A stretch of DNA of 64,000 nt from Luteibacter anthropi (GCF_011759365.1 NZ_JAARLZ010000013.1:62001-126000), one strand, 5' to 3'. Numbered from the stretch's first letter, positions 1-9,187 are shown. Numbers and translations are program-made. Notes: a model not told the origin generated them from the letters alone.

Positions 1-102
1 GGCGATGGCCTGGCTGACCGTATTGGACAGGATCGACAGCCGATAGGGGAGGAAACGTTCTAGCTCGAGAGGGGCGTGGGCGGGGACGATCTCTGTGGAC
101 AT
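1..102 (-). CDS. MarR-family transcriptional regulator, N-terminus only
   Basis: The 34 codons read from an ATG at 102 run off the window edge, so only the N-terminus is present. The segment ...RFLPYRLSILSNTVSQAIA is typical of the first helix of MarR-family winged-helix regulators. It is divergent from the hppD-hmgA-fah genes with a 93-nt gap containing an operator-like palindrome, so the likely role is control of tyrosine/homogentisate catabolism. The family assignment rests on a short stretch; the DNA-binding helix lies outside the window. Confidence 0.6.
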   Translation of the reverse strand, partial: MSTEIVPAHAPLELERFLPYRLSILSNTVSQAIA

Positions 103-115
103 TGCTGCGCCAGTC

Positions 116-145
116 CTTGCAATTGGTTACAAGTGAAACTATAAG
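116..145 (+). promoter_or_regulatory. hppD promoter with overlapping MarR-type operator
   Basis: TTGCAA (117-122), a 17-bp spacer and TATAAG (140-145) make a good sigma-70 promoter facing hppD. An imperfect 18-bp palindrome, CTTGCAATTGGTTACAAG (116-133, 14 of 18 positions symmetric), covers the -35 box and half the spacer. MarR proteins usually repress by binding such sites over the promoter, and a marR-type gene starts 14 nt away on the other strand. Repression by that protein is inferred. Confidence 0.5.
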
Positions 146-195
146 TTCGATTCATAGGGCGCAAGCCGCGCCCGCGCCTGCCAGGAGTATCGCCC

Positions 196-1284
196 ATGAG
201 CGCCCAGCCCAACATCGGTATGGAAGTCACCACCTTCGAAAACCCCCAGGGGGTCGATGGCTTCGAGTTCGTCGAATTCGCGGCTCCCGACGCCAAGCTG
301 CTTCATGACCTGTTCCCCAAGCTCGGTTTCGTCGCCGTAGCGAAGCACAAGTCGAAGAACATCACCCTGTATCGCCAGGGCGAGTGCAACTTCCTCGTGA
401 ACGAGGAGCCCGACTCCTTCGCGACCGATTTCGTCGCCAAGCACGGCCCCTGCGCCTGTGGCTTCGCCATCCGCTTCAACCGCCCGGCCACCGATGTGCA
501 GGCCACGGCCCTGTCCAACGGTGCGGAGAAGCTCACCGCCTTCACCGACACGCTTGCCCTCGACGTGCCCACCATCAAGGGCATCGGCGACGCCTGCCTG
601 TACCTGATCGACACCTACGGTGAGAAGGGTGACTGCTTCGACGCCGAGTACGACTTCTTCGCGGGCGTGGATCGTCATCCGAAGGGTTTCGGCCTCACTT
701 TTATCGACCACCTGACCCACAACCTGCACTTTGGCAACATGCAGAAGTGGTCGGATTACTACGAGCGCCTGTTCAACTTCCGCGAGATCCGCTACTTCGA
801 CATCAAGGGTGCGAAGACCGGCCTGGTGTCCAAGGCGATGACCGCGCCGGATGGCATGGTGCGCATCCCGTTGAACGAAAGCTCGGACCACGGCTCGCAG
901 ATCAACGAATACATCCGCGAATACAACGGCGAAGGCATCCAGCACATCGCCCTGTTCACGGACAACATCTACGAAACCGTGGAAGCCATGCGCGAGAAGG
1001 ACGTGGCCTTCCTTGATACGCCGGACACGTACTTCGAAGTCATCGATGTCCGCATCCCCGGCCATAGCGAAGACGTGCCGCGCCTGCAGAAGAACAAACT
1101 GCTGATCGACGCCGATCCGGAGACGCACAAGAAGCTGCTGCTGCAGATCTTCACGCAGAACAACATCGGCCCGATCTTCTTCGAGATCATCCAGCGCAAG
1201 GGCAACGAAGGCTTCGGCAACGGCAACTTCCAGGCCCTGTTCGAATCGATCGAACGCGACCAGATGCGCCGCGGCGTGATCTGA
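196..1284 (+). CDS. hppD: 4-hydroxyphenylpyruvate dioxygenase
   Basis: This non-haem Fe(II) enzyme converts 4-hydroxyphenylpyruvate, O2 and water-derived steps into homogentisate and CO2, the second step of tyrosine breakdown. The 362-residue length fits bacterial family members (about 357). The facial-triad ligands are visible: H172 in FIDHLTHN, H250 in GIQHIALFT and E330 in FFEIIQRKG. The conserved C-terminal segment GFGNGNFQALFESIERDQ closes the active site. AGGAG about 9 nt upstream supports this ATG. hmgA and a fumarylacetoacetate-hydrolase-family gene follow on the same strand, which makes the assignment very secure. Confidence 0.97.
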   Translation: MSAQPNIGMEVTTFENPQGVDGFEFVEFAAPDAKLLHDLFPKLGFVAVAKHKSKNITLYRQGECNFLVNEEPDSFATDFVAKHGPCACGFAIRFNRPATDVQATALSNGAEKLTAFTDTLALDVPTIKGIGDACLYLIDTYGEKGDCFDAEYDFFAGVDRHPKGFGLTFIDHLTHNLHFGNMQKWSDYYERLFNFREIRYFDIKGAKTGLVSKAMTAPDGMVRIPLNESSDHGSQINEYIREYNGEGIQHIALFTDNIYETVEAMREKDVAFLDTPDTYFEVIDVRIPGHSEDVPRLQKNKLLIDADPETHKKLLLQIFTQNNIGPIFFEIIQRKGNEGFGNGNFQALFESIERDQMRRGVI

Positions 1285-1292
1285 TCGACACC

Positions 1293-1376
1293 TGCAGGAG
1301 CGCGCCTGCGCGCGACCGGTTTTTGCGAGAGACTACGCAACGCGACAACCGGTCGCGCGCAAGGCGCGCTCCTACA
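1293..1376. repeat. REP-like palindrome pair
   Basis: Two copies of the window's recurring palindromic unit (consensus TGTAGGAGCGCGCCTGCGCG followed by CGACCGGT) face each other here (1293-1320 and 1349-1376). They form an imperfect long hairpin in the hppD-hmgA gap. The first copy begins TGCAGGAG rather than TGTAGGAG. Confidence 0.85.
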
Positions 1377-1416
1377 GACACCAGAATCCAGGTAGCCATC
1401 GCACCAGGACACCACG

Positions 1417-2727
1417 ATGACCCACACCGACGATACCCGCGGCTACCAGACAGGCTTCGCCAACGAATTCGCCACCGAGGCGGTAGCGGGCGTGCTGCCT
1501 ACGGGCCAGAATTCGCCGCAGCGCGTGGCGAAGGGCCTGTATGCCGAACAGCTCACCGGCAGCGCCTTCACCGCGCCGCGCCACCGCAACCTGCGCAGCT
1601 GGCTCTACCGTATCCGTCCGGCCGCACAGCATTCGCCATTCACGGAGCTGGCGCATGCGAGCTTTCATAACCGCTTCGACGAAGCACCGGCCACGCCGAA
1701 CCAGCTACGCTGGGACCCGCTGCCGATGCCCGAGGCGCCGACCGATTTCCTGGACGGCCTCTACACCATGGGCGGCAATGGCGGCCCGGCCGAGCAGGCG
1801 GGTGTCGGCATCCACCAGTACCTCGCCAATCGTTCCATGGAAGGGCGTTATTTCTACGACGCCGACGGCGAGCTGCTGATCGTTCCGCAGCAGGGTCGCC
1901 TGCGCATCCGCACCGAACTGGGCGTGCTCGACGTGGCACCGCTGGAGATCGCCGTGGTGCCGCGTGGCGTGCGTTTCCTCGTGGAGCTGCCCGACGGCCA
2001 GGCCCGTGGCTACATTGCCGAGAATTTCGGTGCACCGCTGCACCTGCCGGATCTCGGCCCCATCGGTGCGAACGGACTGGCACACCCGCGTGACTTCCTC
2101 ACGCCCGTGGCTGCCTACGAAGACCTCGATGGCGATTTCGCGCTGGTCGCCAAGTTCCAGGGCCACCTGTGGCAGGCCGCCATCGGCCATTCGCCGCTCG
2201 ACGTGGTGGCCTGGCAGGGCAACTATGCGCCCTACAAATACGACCTGCGTCGCTTCAATACCATCGGCTCCATCGCGGTGGACCATCCGGATCCGTCGAT
2301 CTTCACCGTGCTCACCTCGGCCAGCGACACGCCGGGCACGGCGAACATGGATTTCGTGATTTTCCCGCCGCGCTGGCTGGTCGCCGAACACACCTTCCGT
2401 CCGCCGTACTTCCACCGCAACGTGGCCAGCGAGTTCATGGGCCTTATCGACGGTGCGTACGATGCCAAGGCAGGGGGCTTCGTTCCCGGTGGCTCCAGCC
2501 TGCACAATTGCATGAGCGGCCACGGTCCGGACGCGGCGAGTTTCGAGAAGGCATCCCATGCCGACACCTCGAAGCCCGACCACATCACCGGCACCATGGC
2601 CTTCATGTTCGAAACGCGCAAGGTCATCCGCCCCAGCCGCCAGGCGCTCGCGTCGCCGGCGTTGCAGGGTGACTACTACGAATGCTGGCGTGGGCTGAAG
2701 AAACACTTCGACCCGAACGCCGCCTGA
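1417..2727 (+). CDS. hmgA: homogentisate 1,2-dioxygenase
   Basis: This enzyme opens the aromatic ring of homogentisate to maleylacetoacetate using Fe(II) and O2. The 436 residues match the family length. Metal ligands appear with the human-enzyme spacing (H335/E341/H371): H333 and E339 in [13 protein letters not shown], and H369 in [14 protein letters not shown]. The N-terminal [14 protein letters not shown] block is also characteristic. It lies between hppD and an FAH-family gene in pathway order, 13 nt before the latter, so the last two are probably cotranscribed. Confidence 0.97.
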   Translation: MTHTDDTRGYQTGFANEFATEAVAGVLPTGQNSPQRVAKGLYAEQLTGSAFTAPRHRNLRSWLYRIRPAAQHSPFTELAHASFHNRFDEAPATPNQLRWDPLPMPEAPTDFLDGLYTMGGNGGPAEQAGVGIHQYLANRSMEGRYFYDADGELLIVPQQGRLRIRTELGVLDVAPLEIAVVPRGVRFLVELPDGQARGYIAENFGAPLHLPDLGPIGANGLAHPRDFLTPVAAYEDLDGDFALVAKFQGHLWQAAIGHSPLDVVAWQGNYAPYKYDLRRFNTIGSIAVDHPDPSIFTVLTSASDTPGTANMDFVIFPPRWLVAEHTFRPPYFHRNVASEFMGLIDGAYDAKAGGFVPGGSSLHNCMSGHGPDAASFEKASHADTSKPDHITGTMAFMFETRKVIRPSRQALASPALQGDYYECWRGLKKHFDPNAA

Positions 2728-2740
2728 TCGAAGGACACGC

Positions 2741-3721
2741 ATGAAACTCGCTTCATTGAAGGAAGGCGGCCGCGACGGCACCCTCGTCATCGTCAGCCGC
2801 GACCTGTCTCGCGCCGTCAAGGCGAAGGGCATCGCAGCCACGTTGCAGGCGGCACTGGATGACTGGCATACCGTGGCGCCGCGTCTCAATGCGCTGTCGG
2901 AGGACCTCAACGAAGGCAACGCCGAAGGCGCCTTCGACCTCGACATGACGGCACTGGCCGCACCCCTGCCGCGCGCCTTCGAATTCGTCGATGGCAGCGC
3001 CTACCTGCCGCACGTGGAGCGCGTTCGCCGCGCCCGTGGCGCCGAAGTGCCGGAATCGTTCTACACCGATCCGCTCATGTACCAGGCCACCAGCGCCGGC
3101 TTCCTCGGCCCGCGCGATCCGGTGGTGGTGCCCAGCGAGGATTACGGCATCGACCTCGAAGCCGAGGTCGTGGTGATCACCGACGACGTGCCGATGGCCG
3201 CCACGCCGGATCAGGCGTCGGGACACATCCAGCTCGTGGGCCTGGTCAACGACGTCTCGCTGCGCGGCCTCATTCCCAACGAACTGGCCAAGGGTTTCGG
3301 CTTTCTCCAGTCCAAGCCGCGCTCTGCGCTGTCGCCCGTGTTCGTCACGCCGGACGAACTGGGCGATGCCTGGCAGGGCGACAAGCTGCACCTGCCCATG
3401 CGCACGTGGATCAACGACCAGTGGTTCGGCGAAGCCGAATGCGGTGTCGACATGCAGTTCGACTTCTCGCAGCTGGTGGCCCATGCGGCGAAGACGCGCC
3501 CGCTCACCGCTGGCACCATCGTAGGCTCGGGCACCATTGCCAACGAAGATACGTCCAAGGGCGCATCGTGCCTGGCCGAACAGCGCACGGTGGAAACCCT
3601 GCGCGACGGCAAGCCCGTCACGCCGTTCCTGAAGTTTGGCGACACCGTGAAGATCGACGTAACCGACAAGGCCGGCGTGTCTATTTTTGGTGCGATCGAA
3701 CAGGTGATTCGCAAACTCTGA
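2741..3721 (+). CDS. fumarylacetoacetate hydrolase family protein
   Basis: The predicted reaction is hydrolysis of fumarylacetoacetate to fumarate and acetoacetate, the end of tyrosine catabolism. The protein has 326 residues, shorter than animal FAH (about 420) but usual for the proteobacterial form encoded beside hmgA. Likely metal ligands are D110 (YTDPLMY), E140 and E142 (DLEAEVVV) and D171 (LVNDVSLRG). It starts 13 nt after hmgA. Members of this superfamily also include other acylpyruvase-type hydrolases, so the substrate is inferred from context. Confidence 0.9.
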   Translation: MKLASLKEGGRDGTLVIVSRDLSRAVKAKGIAATLQAALDDWHTVAPRLNALSEDLNEGNAEGAFDLDMTALAAPLPRAFEFVDGSAYLPHVERVRRARGAEVPESFYTDPLMYQATSAGFLGPRDPVVVPSEDYGIDLEAEVVVITDDVPMAATPDQASGHIQLVGLVNDVSLRGLIPNELAKGFGFLQSKPRSALSPVFVTPDELGDAWQGDKLHLPMRTWINDQWFGEAECGVDMQFDFSQLVAHAAKTRPLTAGTIVGSGTIANEDTSKGASCLAEQRTVETLRDGKPVTPFLKFGDTVKIDVTDKAGVSIFGAIEQVIRKL

Positions 3722-3726
3722 GCGTG

Positions 3727-3758
3727 ATGGCCGCGCCCCTCGCAAGGAGCGCGGCCAT
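3727..3758. terminator. stem-loop between convergent genes
   Basis: ATGGCCGCGC (3727-3736) pairs perfectly with GCGCGGCCAT (3749-3758) across a 12-nt loop. It lies between the stop codons of two convergent genes. There is no clear T-run, so termination is inferred from position. Confidence 0.5.
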
Positions 3759-3763
3759 GTTCG

Positions 3764-4657
3764 TCAGGAGCCTTCCACCTTGTACCCGTGGCGGATGCTG
3801 CTCATCGAGACGGGCATGAGGGCATAGCGCATGTCTTTCTCGCCGGGCTTCAGCGGATCCCAGTGCATCTGTTCGACGGCTCGTGCCAGGCGCATGCCGC
3901 TGCTCGGCTCCGGATAAGCGTCGATCAACCAGCGGCGGGTGATATCCCCGTTGGGGGCCACCTCGATAAAGTACTGGGCGTACGAACCCTCGTCGCGCTC
4001 GGTGTTGGTGATGGGCGCCAGGCGGAACCTCGCAGGGCGATGCAGATTGCCAAGGCCCGGACCGTCAGGCTTGTGCCAGGGGTGCGCTGCACCGAGCTTT
4101 TCCAGCCCCGCCATGCGTGTATTCACGTCGGCGATGAGTTTCTGGTCGTCTACCGGTCCCAGTGCATCATTCACGCGCTTGAGCAGCATGGTGAAGTAAC
4201 CGGCACCGGCGATCGTATCGCCGCCTTCCTTGTTCGCGTAGTCGTGCGTCTGGTAATAGGCGTGTTCGATCTGCACCCAGATCATGGCTTCGCGGGCATG
4301 GCCGTCGGTCAGTTCCAGCTCAGCCAGTTTCAACATGGCGCCCAGCCGTCCCTGTGCCGCAGCACCGTTCAGCAGGTCGCGTGCCTTGTCGTGATCTTCC
4401 TCGAATACATGGGCCGGGTGCCGGGGCCCCCAGCGATAGAGCGAGCCGGCCACGTCCATGCTGTTGGCATTACCGGCAACGGCCGAGCAGAGCAGCAGGT
4501 GGGCCAGCTCCTGGCGCTTTGCGTCAGGCGTGTCTTTATCCAGCAGGCCCTCACCGATAAGTGCGCCGGTAGGCGGCAGATCGCTCGGGCAATCCGCAGC
4601 AAAAGCCATCCGGGTGGCGAGCGCCAGGCAGGCGAGGGCGGCAAGACGTCGTGTCAT
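3764..4657 (-). CDS. exported protein with Sel1-like and TonB-C-like segments, unknown function
   Basis: About 297 residues starting MTRRLAAL; AGGGG about 9 nt upstream favours this ATG over one three codons earlier. The first 20 residues are a Sec signal peptide ending in AFA before ADC. The middle has helical segments resembling Sel1/TPR repeats (AAAQGRLGAMLKLAELEL). The last ~80 residues, with VAPNGDITRRWLIDAYPE, resemble the TonB C-terminal-like fold found in many small periplasmic proteins of this order. No function can be named. It is monocistronic and convergent with the FAH-family gene. Confidence 0.7.
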   Translation of the reverse strand: MTRRLAALACLALATRMAFAADCPSDLPPTGALIGEGLLDKDTPDAKRQELAHLLLCSAVAGNANSMDVAGSLYRWGPRHPAHVFEEDHDKARDLLNGAAAQGRLGAMLKLAELELTDGHAREAMIWVQIEHAYYQTHDYANKEGGDTIAGAGYFTMLLKRVNDALGPVDDQKLIADVNTRMAGLEKLGAAHPWHKPDGPGLGNLHRPARFRLAPITNTERDEGSYAQYFIEVAPNGDITRRWLIDAYPEPSSGMRLARAVEQMHWDPLKPGEKDMRYALMPVSMSSIRHGYKVEGS

Positions 4658-4845
4658 TCGTTTCATCCCCTGAAAGAAGCGTCCACGCAACATGCGCAAA
4701 CGATGCGATTCTGCCCCCCGATTATGGCGAAAGAGTGGCGGTGCAGAAGCGCGTTTTGCGCGCGATAGCCTTTCGCGATGACCTGACCACCAAAGGTTCA
4801 AAAGCCGACCGCGTCGAGGATCCCCACATTGCGACAACCTGCTTG

Positions 4846-4931
4846 TGTAGGAGCGCGCTTGCGCGCGACCGGTTGGATCGAAACGATGAAGGTTTCCGCG
4901 ACAACCGGTCGCGCGCAGGCGCGCTCCTACA
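4846..4931. repeat. REP-like palindrome pair
   Basis: Two inverted copies of the recurring unit (4846-4873 and 4904-4931) are separated by about 30 nt. They lie in the 784-nt gene-free gap between the exported protein and gapA. Confidence 0.85.
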
Positions 4932-4951
4932 ACAGCCTGCGATCACGTTTG

Positions 4952-5198
4952 GCAGAGGCGGCGGGGGCGGCCCTTGGCGCGACTGATGGAGGTGAGGGGA
5001 GTGGGCGGAAAAGGCCCGAAGGGGGCCGGCCAGGAAGGCCGGCCTTTTTCGCCGAGGCAGGAGCCGAGTCGAAAAACCCCGCACGCTCCCCGGGCCCGAA
5101 GGGGCGTAAGCCATAAGACACTGAGCCGCGCAGCGGCTCCTCCTTTCCCTAGGGACACCGCAGGCCGGAGCGCCAAGGGCCGCCCCCGTCGCCTCTGC
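4952..5198. repeat. 247-bp element bounded by a 28-bp inverted repeat
   Basis: The ends 4952-4979 and 5171-5198 are inverted copies matching at 27 of 28 positions (outer GCAGAGGCG, inner GGCGGCCCTTGGCG). Between them lie smaller hairpins: GGCCGGCC repeated around AGGAA near 5025-5045, followed by a T-run, and GAGCCG/CGGCTC near 5123-5139. Short frames through it translate to low-complexity Arg/Pro/Gly-rich peptides and are not credible genes. It could be a MITE-like or noncoding repeated element. Together with the flanking REP units it fills the gap before gapA. Confidence 0.6.
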
Positions 5199-5244
5199 AA
5201 CGCCACGTTCCAGCGCCGAGTGCGAGGCCGATAGGCGAGCCCTT

Positions 5245-5352
5245 CCTACGGAGCGAAACACCGCATGGGCTGCGTCCCTACGGAGCGCAGCATCGCCGAT
5301 GCGATCGGCTTTCACACCTGCGGTAGGGACGGCTTTGGTTTACTACGGAGCG
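5245..5352. repeat. three short direct repeats CTACGGAGCG
   Basis: CTACGGAGCG occurs three times: 5246-5255, 5278-5287 and 5343-5352; the first two copies are preceded by C (CCTACGGAGCG). They lie between the 247-bp element and the single REP unit. The function is unknown, possibly another repeat family. Confidence 0.45.
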
Positions 5353-5364
5353 TTACGTGTTAAA

Positions 5365-5391
5365 CGGTCGCGCGCGAGGCGCGCTCCTACA
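5365..5391. repeat. single REP-like unit
   Basis: One copy in the orientation CGGTCGCGCGCGAGG...CTCCTACA, about 20 nt before the gapA terminator hairpin. Confidence 0.75.
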
Positions 5392-5408
5392 GGGGGTGGG
5401 GCGTGGAG

Positions 5409-5435
5409 GTGCCGCCCTGCGGGGCAGGGCGGCAC
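5409..5435 (-). terminator. stem-loop downstream of gapA
   Basis: GTGCCGCCCTGC (5409-5420) and GCAGGGCGGCAC (5424-5435) form a perfect 12-bp stem with a 3-nt loop, 6 nt after the gapA stop. The T-run is poor. Confidence 0.6.
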
Positions 5436-5441
5436 GGGGTC

Positions 5442-6458
5442 TTACTTGGCGGACATCAGCGCCTTGGTCATGTCGAGCATGCGGTTGGAGAAGCCCCACT
5501 CGTTGTCGTACCACGAGAGAACCTTCACCAGGGTGCCTTCCATCACGCGCGTCTGCGTCGAGTCGTAGATCGACGAGTGCGGGTTGTGGTTGAAGTCGAT
5601 CGACACCAGCGGCTGCGTGTTGACGGCCAGGATGCCCTTCAGCGCGCCGTTGGCGGCTTCGTTGATGGCGGCGTCGATTTCTTCCTTGGTGGTCGCGCGG
5701 GCGGCCGTGAAGGTGAGGTCGACCACCGAGACGTTGATCGTGGGCACGCGCATGGCGAAGCCGTCGAGCTTGCCGTTGAGTTCCGGCAGCACCAGGCCCA
5801 CCGCGGCGGCGGCGCCGGTCTTGGTCGGGATCTGGCTGTGCGTGGCGCTACGGGCGCGACGCAGGTCGGAGTGATAGACGTCCGTCAGCACCTGGTCGTT
5901 CGTGTAGGCGTGGATGGTGGTCATCAGGCCGTGCACGATGCCGACCTTCTCGTGCAGCACCTTTGCCAGCGGAGCGAGGCAGTTGGTGGTGCAGGAGGCG
6001 TTGGAGATGACTTCGAGCTTCGAGGTCAGCTTGTGGTCGTTGACGCCCATGACGAACGTGCCGTCCACGTCCTTGTCGCCGGGAGCGGAGATGATCACCT
6101 TCTTGGCGCCGCCCGCGATATGCGCGCTGGCCTTGGCCTTGGAGGTGAAGAAGCCGGTGGATTCCAGCACCACGTCGACGCCGTGCTCGCCCCAGGGCAG
6201 CTTCGACGGATCGCGCTCGGCGAACACCTTGATGCGATCGCCATTGACGATGAGGTCGCCGTTGTCGACCGAGACGTCGCCCGGGAAGCGGCCATGGGCC
6301 GTGTCGTACTGGGTCAGGTGCGCGTTGGTCTCGGCATTGCCGAGATCGTTGATCGCGACGATCTGGATGTCCTGGCCATTCTTCTTCGACTCATAGAGCG
6401 AGCGCAGGATGTTGCGACCGATGCGACCGTAACCGTTGATGGCGACCTTGATGGTCAT
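5442..6458 (-). CDS. gapA: glyceraldehyde-3-phosphate dehydrogenase, type I
   Basis: This cytosolic tetrameric enzyme oxidises and phosphorylates glyceraldehyde 3-phosphate with NAD to 1,3-bisphosphoglycerate. It has 338 residues. The Rossmann motif is INGYGRIGR (7-15), the catalytic cysteine C156 sits in SNASCTTNC, and the assisting histidine is H183 in TTIHAYTND. The C-terminal [13 protein letters not shown] is diagnostic. pyk, aldolase, tkt and pgk all lie within 17 kb, but gapA is on the opposite strand to most of them and has its own stem-loop. Confidence 0.97.
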   Translation of the reverse strand: MTIKVAINGYGRIGRNILRSLYESKKNGQDIQIVAINDLGNAETNAHLTQYDTAHGRFPGDVSVDNGDLIVNGDRIKVFAERDPSKLPWGEHGVDVVLESTGFFTSKAKASAHIAGGAKKVIISAPGDKDVDGTFVMGVNDHKLTSKLEVISNASCTTNCLAPLAKVLHEKVGIVHGLMTTIHAYTNDQVLTDVYHSDLRRARSATHSQIPTKTGAAAAVGLVLPELNGKLDGFAMRVPTINVSVVDLTFTAARATTKEEIDAAINEAANGALKGILAVNTQPLVSIDFNHNPHSSIYDSTQTRVMEGTLVKVLSWYDNEWGFSNRMLDMTKALMSAK

Positions 6459-6632
6459 GTGCAGCCTCCGGGAGTGGACTTGCGAGCGTAGGTAAGGGCA
6501 GTGCCGTAAACCTCCATGGTAACGGAAGGTCGCAGGGGCCGGCTTGCTGCAATGCCGCGATTTGTCATTCGTGCCTCAGTCGGGCTGTGGCACACTTGGC
6601 CGTTCGCCCGCGACGGAAACGTTTACAGACCC

Positions 6633-7454
6633 ATGAAAACCCTCCATAAGCGCCGCACCATCGCCACCCTGCTGGCCCTGGCCGTCACCGCTGCCGCCGG
6701 CACCGCCCAGGCCTGGGGCGACATCGGTCACCGCATCGTCGCCGAACTGGCCTGGCGCCAGCTCGACCCCTCCGCGAAGGCCGAGGTGGAGCGCCTGCTC
6801 AAGGCCGATGGCTCCGACTCCCTTGCCGACGTGGCCAGCTGGCCGGACAAGCTGCGCGACATGCCGGGCAAGGAAGACCTGGGCAAGGCCACCGGCCCGC
6901 TGCACTACATCAACTTCGCCACCGGTTGCCGCTACCAGCCCCAGGGCGATGCCGGCACCGAGCGCAACGTCGTCGGTGGCCTGCAGAAGTACGTGGCCAT
7001 CCTGAAGGACCGCAGCAAGTCCAACGCCGAGCGCGCCGAGGCCCTGAAGTTCGTGGTCCATTTCGTGGGCGACGTGCACCAGCCGCTGCACGCGGGTAAC
7101 CGCGACGACAAGGGTGGCAACGACTACCAGGTGCAGTTCCAGGGCAAGGGCACCAACCTGCACCGCGTCTGGGATTCCCAGATGCTCTACACCACGAACC
7201 TCAAGTGGCAGGCCTATGCGGACAAGCTGGCCGCCGAAGGCCCGGTGACGCTGCCGAAGCCGATCCCGCCGCTCGACAACCCCTACGCCCAGTGGGCGGA
7301 GGAATCGTGCCAGATCGTGGCGGCACCGGGCTTCTATCCTGACGGGCATACGCTCGACGACGCCTATGTCACGAAGTACCTCCCCGTGGCCGAGACCCGC
7401 CTGCGTGATGCCGGCAAGCGCCTCGCCGACCTTCTGAACAAGACGCTCGACTAA
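6633..7454 (+). CDS. secreted S1/P1-type zinc nuclease
   Basis: This family cleaves single-stranded DNA and RNA, often with 3'-nucleotidase activity, through a three-zinc centre. The 273-residue protein has a signal peptide ending AQA before W28. In this family the mature N-terminal Trp is itself a zinc ligand, which W28 followed by GDIGHRIVAE reproduces. The core motif FVGDVHQPLHAGNRDDKGGN is intact, and the upstream SWPD motif is present. An in-frame extension upstream of the chosen ATG lacks coding character. It probably serves nucleic-acid scavenging outside the cytoplasm. Confidence 0.93.
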   Translation: MKTLHKRRTIATLLALAVTAAAGTAQAWGDIGHRIVAELAWRQLDPSAKAEVERLLKADGSDSLADVASWPDKLRDMPGKEDLGKATGPLHYINFATGCRYQPQGDAGTERNVVGGLQKYVAILKDRSKSNAERAEALKFVVHFVGDVHQPLHAGNRDDKGGNDYQVQFQGKGTNLHRVWDSQMLYTTNLKWQAYADKLAAEGPVTLPKPIPPLDNPYAQWAEESCQIVAAPGFYPDGHTLDDAYVTKYLPVAETRLRDAGKRLADLLNKTLD

Positions 7455-7498
7455 GCCGCAAGCGTCCCGACCGAATTCGAAACCCAAGGTAAGCAAAG

Positions 7499-8968
7499 AT
7501 GACCGATATCCAGGTACGCCGCACCAAGATTGTCGCCACCCTCGGCCCCGCCACGGACGCGCCGGGCATGCTCGAGAAAATCCTGGAAGAAGGCGTGGAT
7601 ATCGTTCGCCTCAATCTCTCGCACGGTACGCCGGACGACCATCGCGCCCGCGCCGCCGCGGTGCGCGCCGCTGCCGAGACGGTAGGTCGCGAAGTCGGCA
7701 TCCTGGCCGACCTGCAGGGTCCGAAGATCCGCGTCGAGAAGTTCGCGGCCGGCCCGGTCGACCTCATGGCGGGCGACAGCTTCACGCTCGACTGCCGTCC
7801 GGATGCTCCGGATGGCGACCAGACCCGCGTGGGTGTCAGCTACTACGACCTGCCAAACGACGTGAAGGCCGGTGACATCCTGCTGCTCGACGATGGCCTG
7901 ATCGCCCTGGCCGTCAACGAAGTGGCCGGTGCCGAAGTGCGTTGTACGGTCGCCATCGGTGGCCGCCTGTCCAACCGCAAGGGCCTCAACCGCCAGGGCG
8001 GCGGCCTCAGCGTTTCGGCCCTGTCGGATAAGGACAGGAACGACATCAAGCTCGCTGCTGAAATGGGTGCGGATTTCCTCGCCGTCTCGTTCGTGCGTTC
8101 GGCGGCAGACCTCCACGAAGCCCGCCGCCTGCTCCGCGAAGCCGGTGGCGATGCGGGCATCGTTTCCAAGATCGAACGCGCCGATGCCATCCCCGTGCTG
8201 GGCGAGATCATCGACGCCTCCGACGTGGTGATGGTGGCCCGTGGCGACCTGGGCGTGGAAATCGGCGATGCCGAGCTGCCGGGCCTGCAGAAGAAGATCA
8301 TCCGCGAGTCGGTGTTGCGCAACCGTTCGGTGATCACCGCCACGCAGATGCTTCAGTCGATGGTGCGTGCACCCATCCCGACCCGCGCCGAAGTGCTCGA
8401 CGTAGCCAACGCCGTCATCGACGGTACCGACGCCGTGATGCTTTCCGAAGAGAGCGCCGCGGGTGCCCATCCGGACAAGGCCGTGGCCGCCATGCGCCGC
8501 ATCTGCCTCGGTGCCGAGCGTCAGTTCGAGCCGCGCGACGACCTGGGTCCGGCCACGCATTCGCTCGACCGCTCCGACCAGGCCATCGCCTTTGCCGCCA
8601 TGCAGCTCGCCTCGAAGGTGGGCGTGCGCGCCATCGTTTCGCTGACGGAGTCGGGCGCCACGGCGCAGTGGCTGTCGCGTTATCGTTTCGCCGTGCCCAT
8701 CTATGCCATGTCGCCGTCCGACGTGGCCCGCCGCCGCATGCTCATGCTGCGCGACGTGCAGCCGGTGGCCTTCGAGACGGGCAAGCTCGACCCCGCACAC
8801 ACCGCCCGCGCCGCGCTCCAGCACCTGTTCTCGCTGGGCAAGCTGGTGAAGGGCGATCGCGTGGTGCTCACCCATGGTGACCACATCGGCAGCCATGGGG
8901 GCACCAACACGCTGAAGCTGCTGGTCATCGGCGACGATGGCATTGCGGACAGCTTGCGCGATCTGTAA
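7499..8968 (+). CDS. pyk: pyruvate kinase
   Basis: It transfers phosphate from phosphoenolpyruvate to ADP. The 489 residues carry the N-terminal RTKIVATLGPATD substrate region, the catalytic K224 (SKIERADAI), the Mg-binding E226 and D250 (MVARGDLGVEIG), and ITATQMLQSM. The C-terminal allosteric domain ends with HGDHIGSHGGTNTLK. It begins 44 nt after the nuclease gene on the same strand and is followed by a REP hairpin. Whether it is the fructose-bisphosphate- or AMP-regulated type cannot be judged by eye. Confidence 0.96.
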   Translation: MTDIQVRRTKIVATLGPATDAPGMLEKILEEGVDIVRLNLSHGTPDDHRARAAAVRAAAETVGREVGILADLQGPKIRVEKFAAGPVDLMAGDSFTLDCRPDAPDGDQTRVGVSYYDLPNDVKAGDILLLDDGLIALAVNEVAGAEVRCTVAIGGRLSNRKGLNRQGGGLSVSALSDKDRNDIKLAAEMGADFLAVSFVRSAADLHEARRLLREAGGDAGIVSKIERADAIPVLGEIIDASDVVMVARGDLGVEIGDAELPGLQKKIIRESVLRNRSVITATQMLQSMVRAPIPTRAEVLDVANAVIDGTDAVMLSEESAAGAHPDKAVAAMRRICLGAERQFEPRDDLGPATHSLDRSDQAIAFAAMQLASKVGVRAIVSLTESGATAQWLSRYRFAVPIYAMSPSDVARRRMLMLRDVQPVAFETGKLDPAHTARAALQHLFSLGKLVKGDRVVLTHGDHIGSHGGTNTLKLLVIGDDGIADSLRDL

Positions 8969-9011
8969 GCCGCGGCAGGCCCCGTTGTGTGTTTGGGGCA
9001 ATAAGGCTTCG

Positions 9012-9077
9012 ACGGTCGCGCGCGAGGCGCGCTCCTACAGGACTGGCCCTGTAGGAGCGCGCCTCGCGCGCGACCGG
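9012..9077. repeat. REP-like palindrome pair forming a long hairpin
   Basis: Two units face tail to tail here, the reverse of most other pairs. CGGTCGCGCGCGAGG... (9013-9040) pairs along its whole length with CTGTAGGAGCGCG... (9049-9076) around an 8-nt loop. Placed 44 nt after pyk, the hairpin may also stop or stabilise the transcript. Confidence 0.85.
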
Positions 9078-9187
9078 CCCGAAGCGGCTGTTCTGGAAAG
9101 CACTCCGCGCTGCCAACTCCAGCCAGACACACCATGCACGCGCTTGCGGAGTAAACTCGTAGCCCAAGGCAAACCAACGAGGGCGTC

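Noticed and set aside
4927-5234. Several 60-90 codon frames inside the 247-bp element
   Set aside because: Both strands give low-complexity Pro/Arg/Gly/Ala peptides and the DNA is dominated by inverted repeats; better read as a noncoding repeat.
7451-9001. A 516-codon frame antisense to pyruvate kinase
   Set aside because: Same reason: mirrored third-position bias and no protein motifs.
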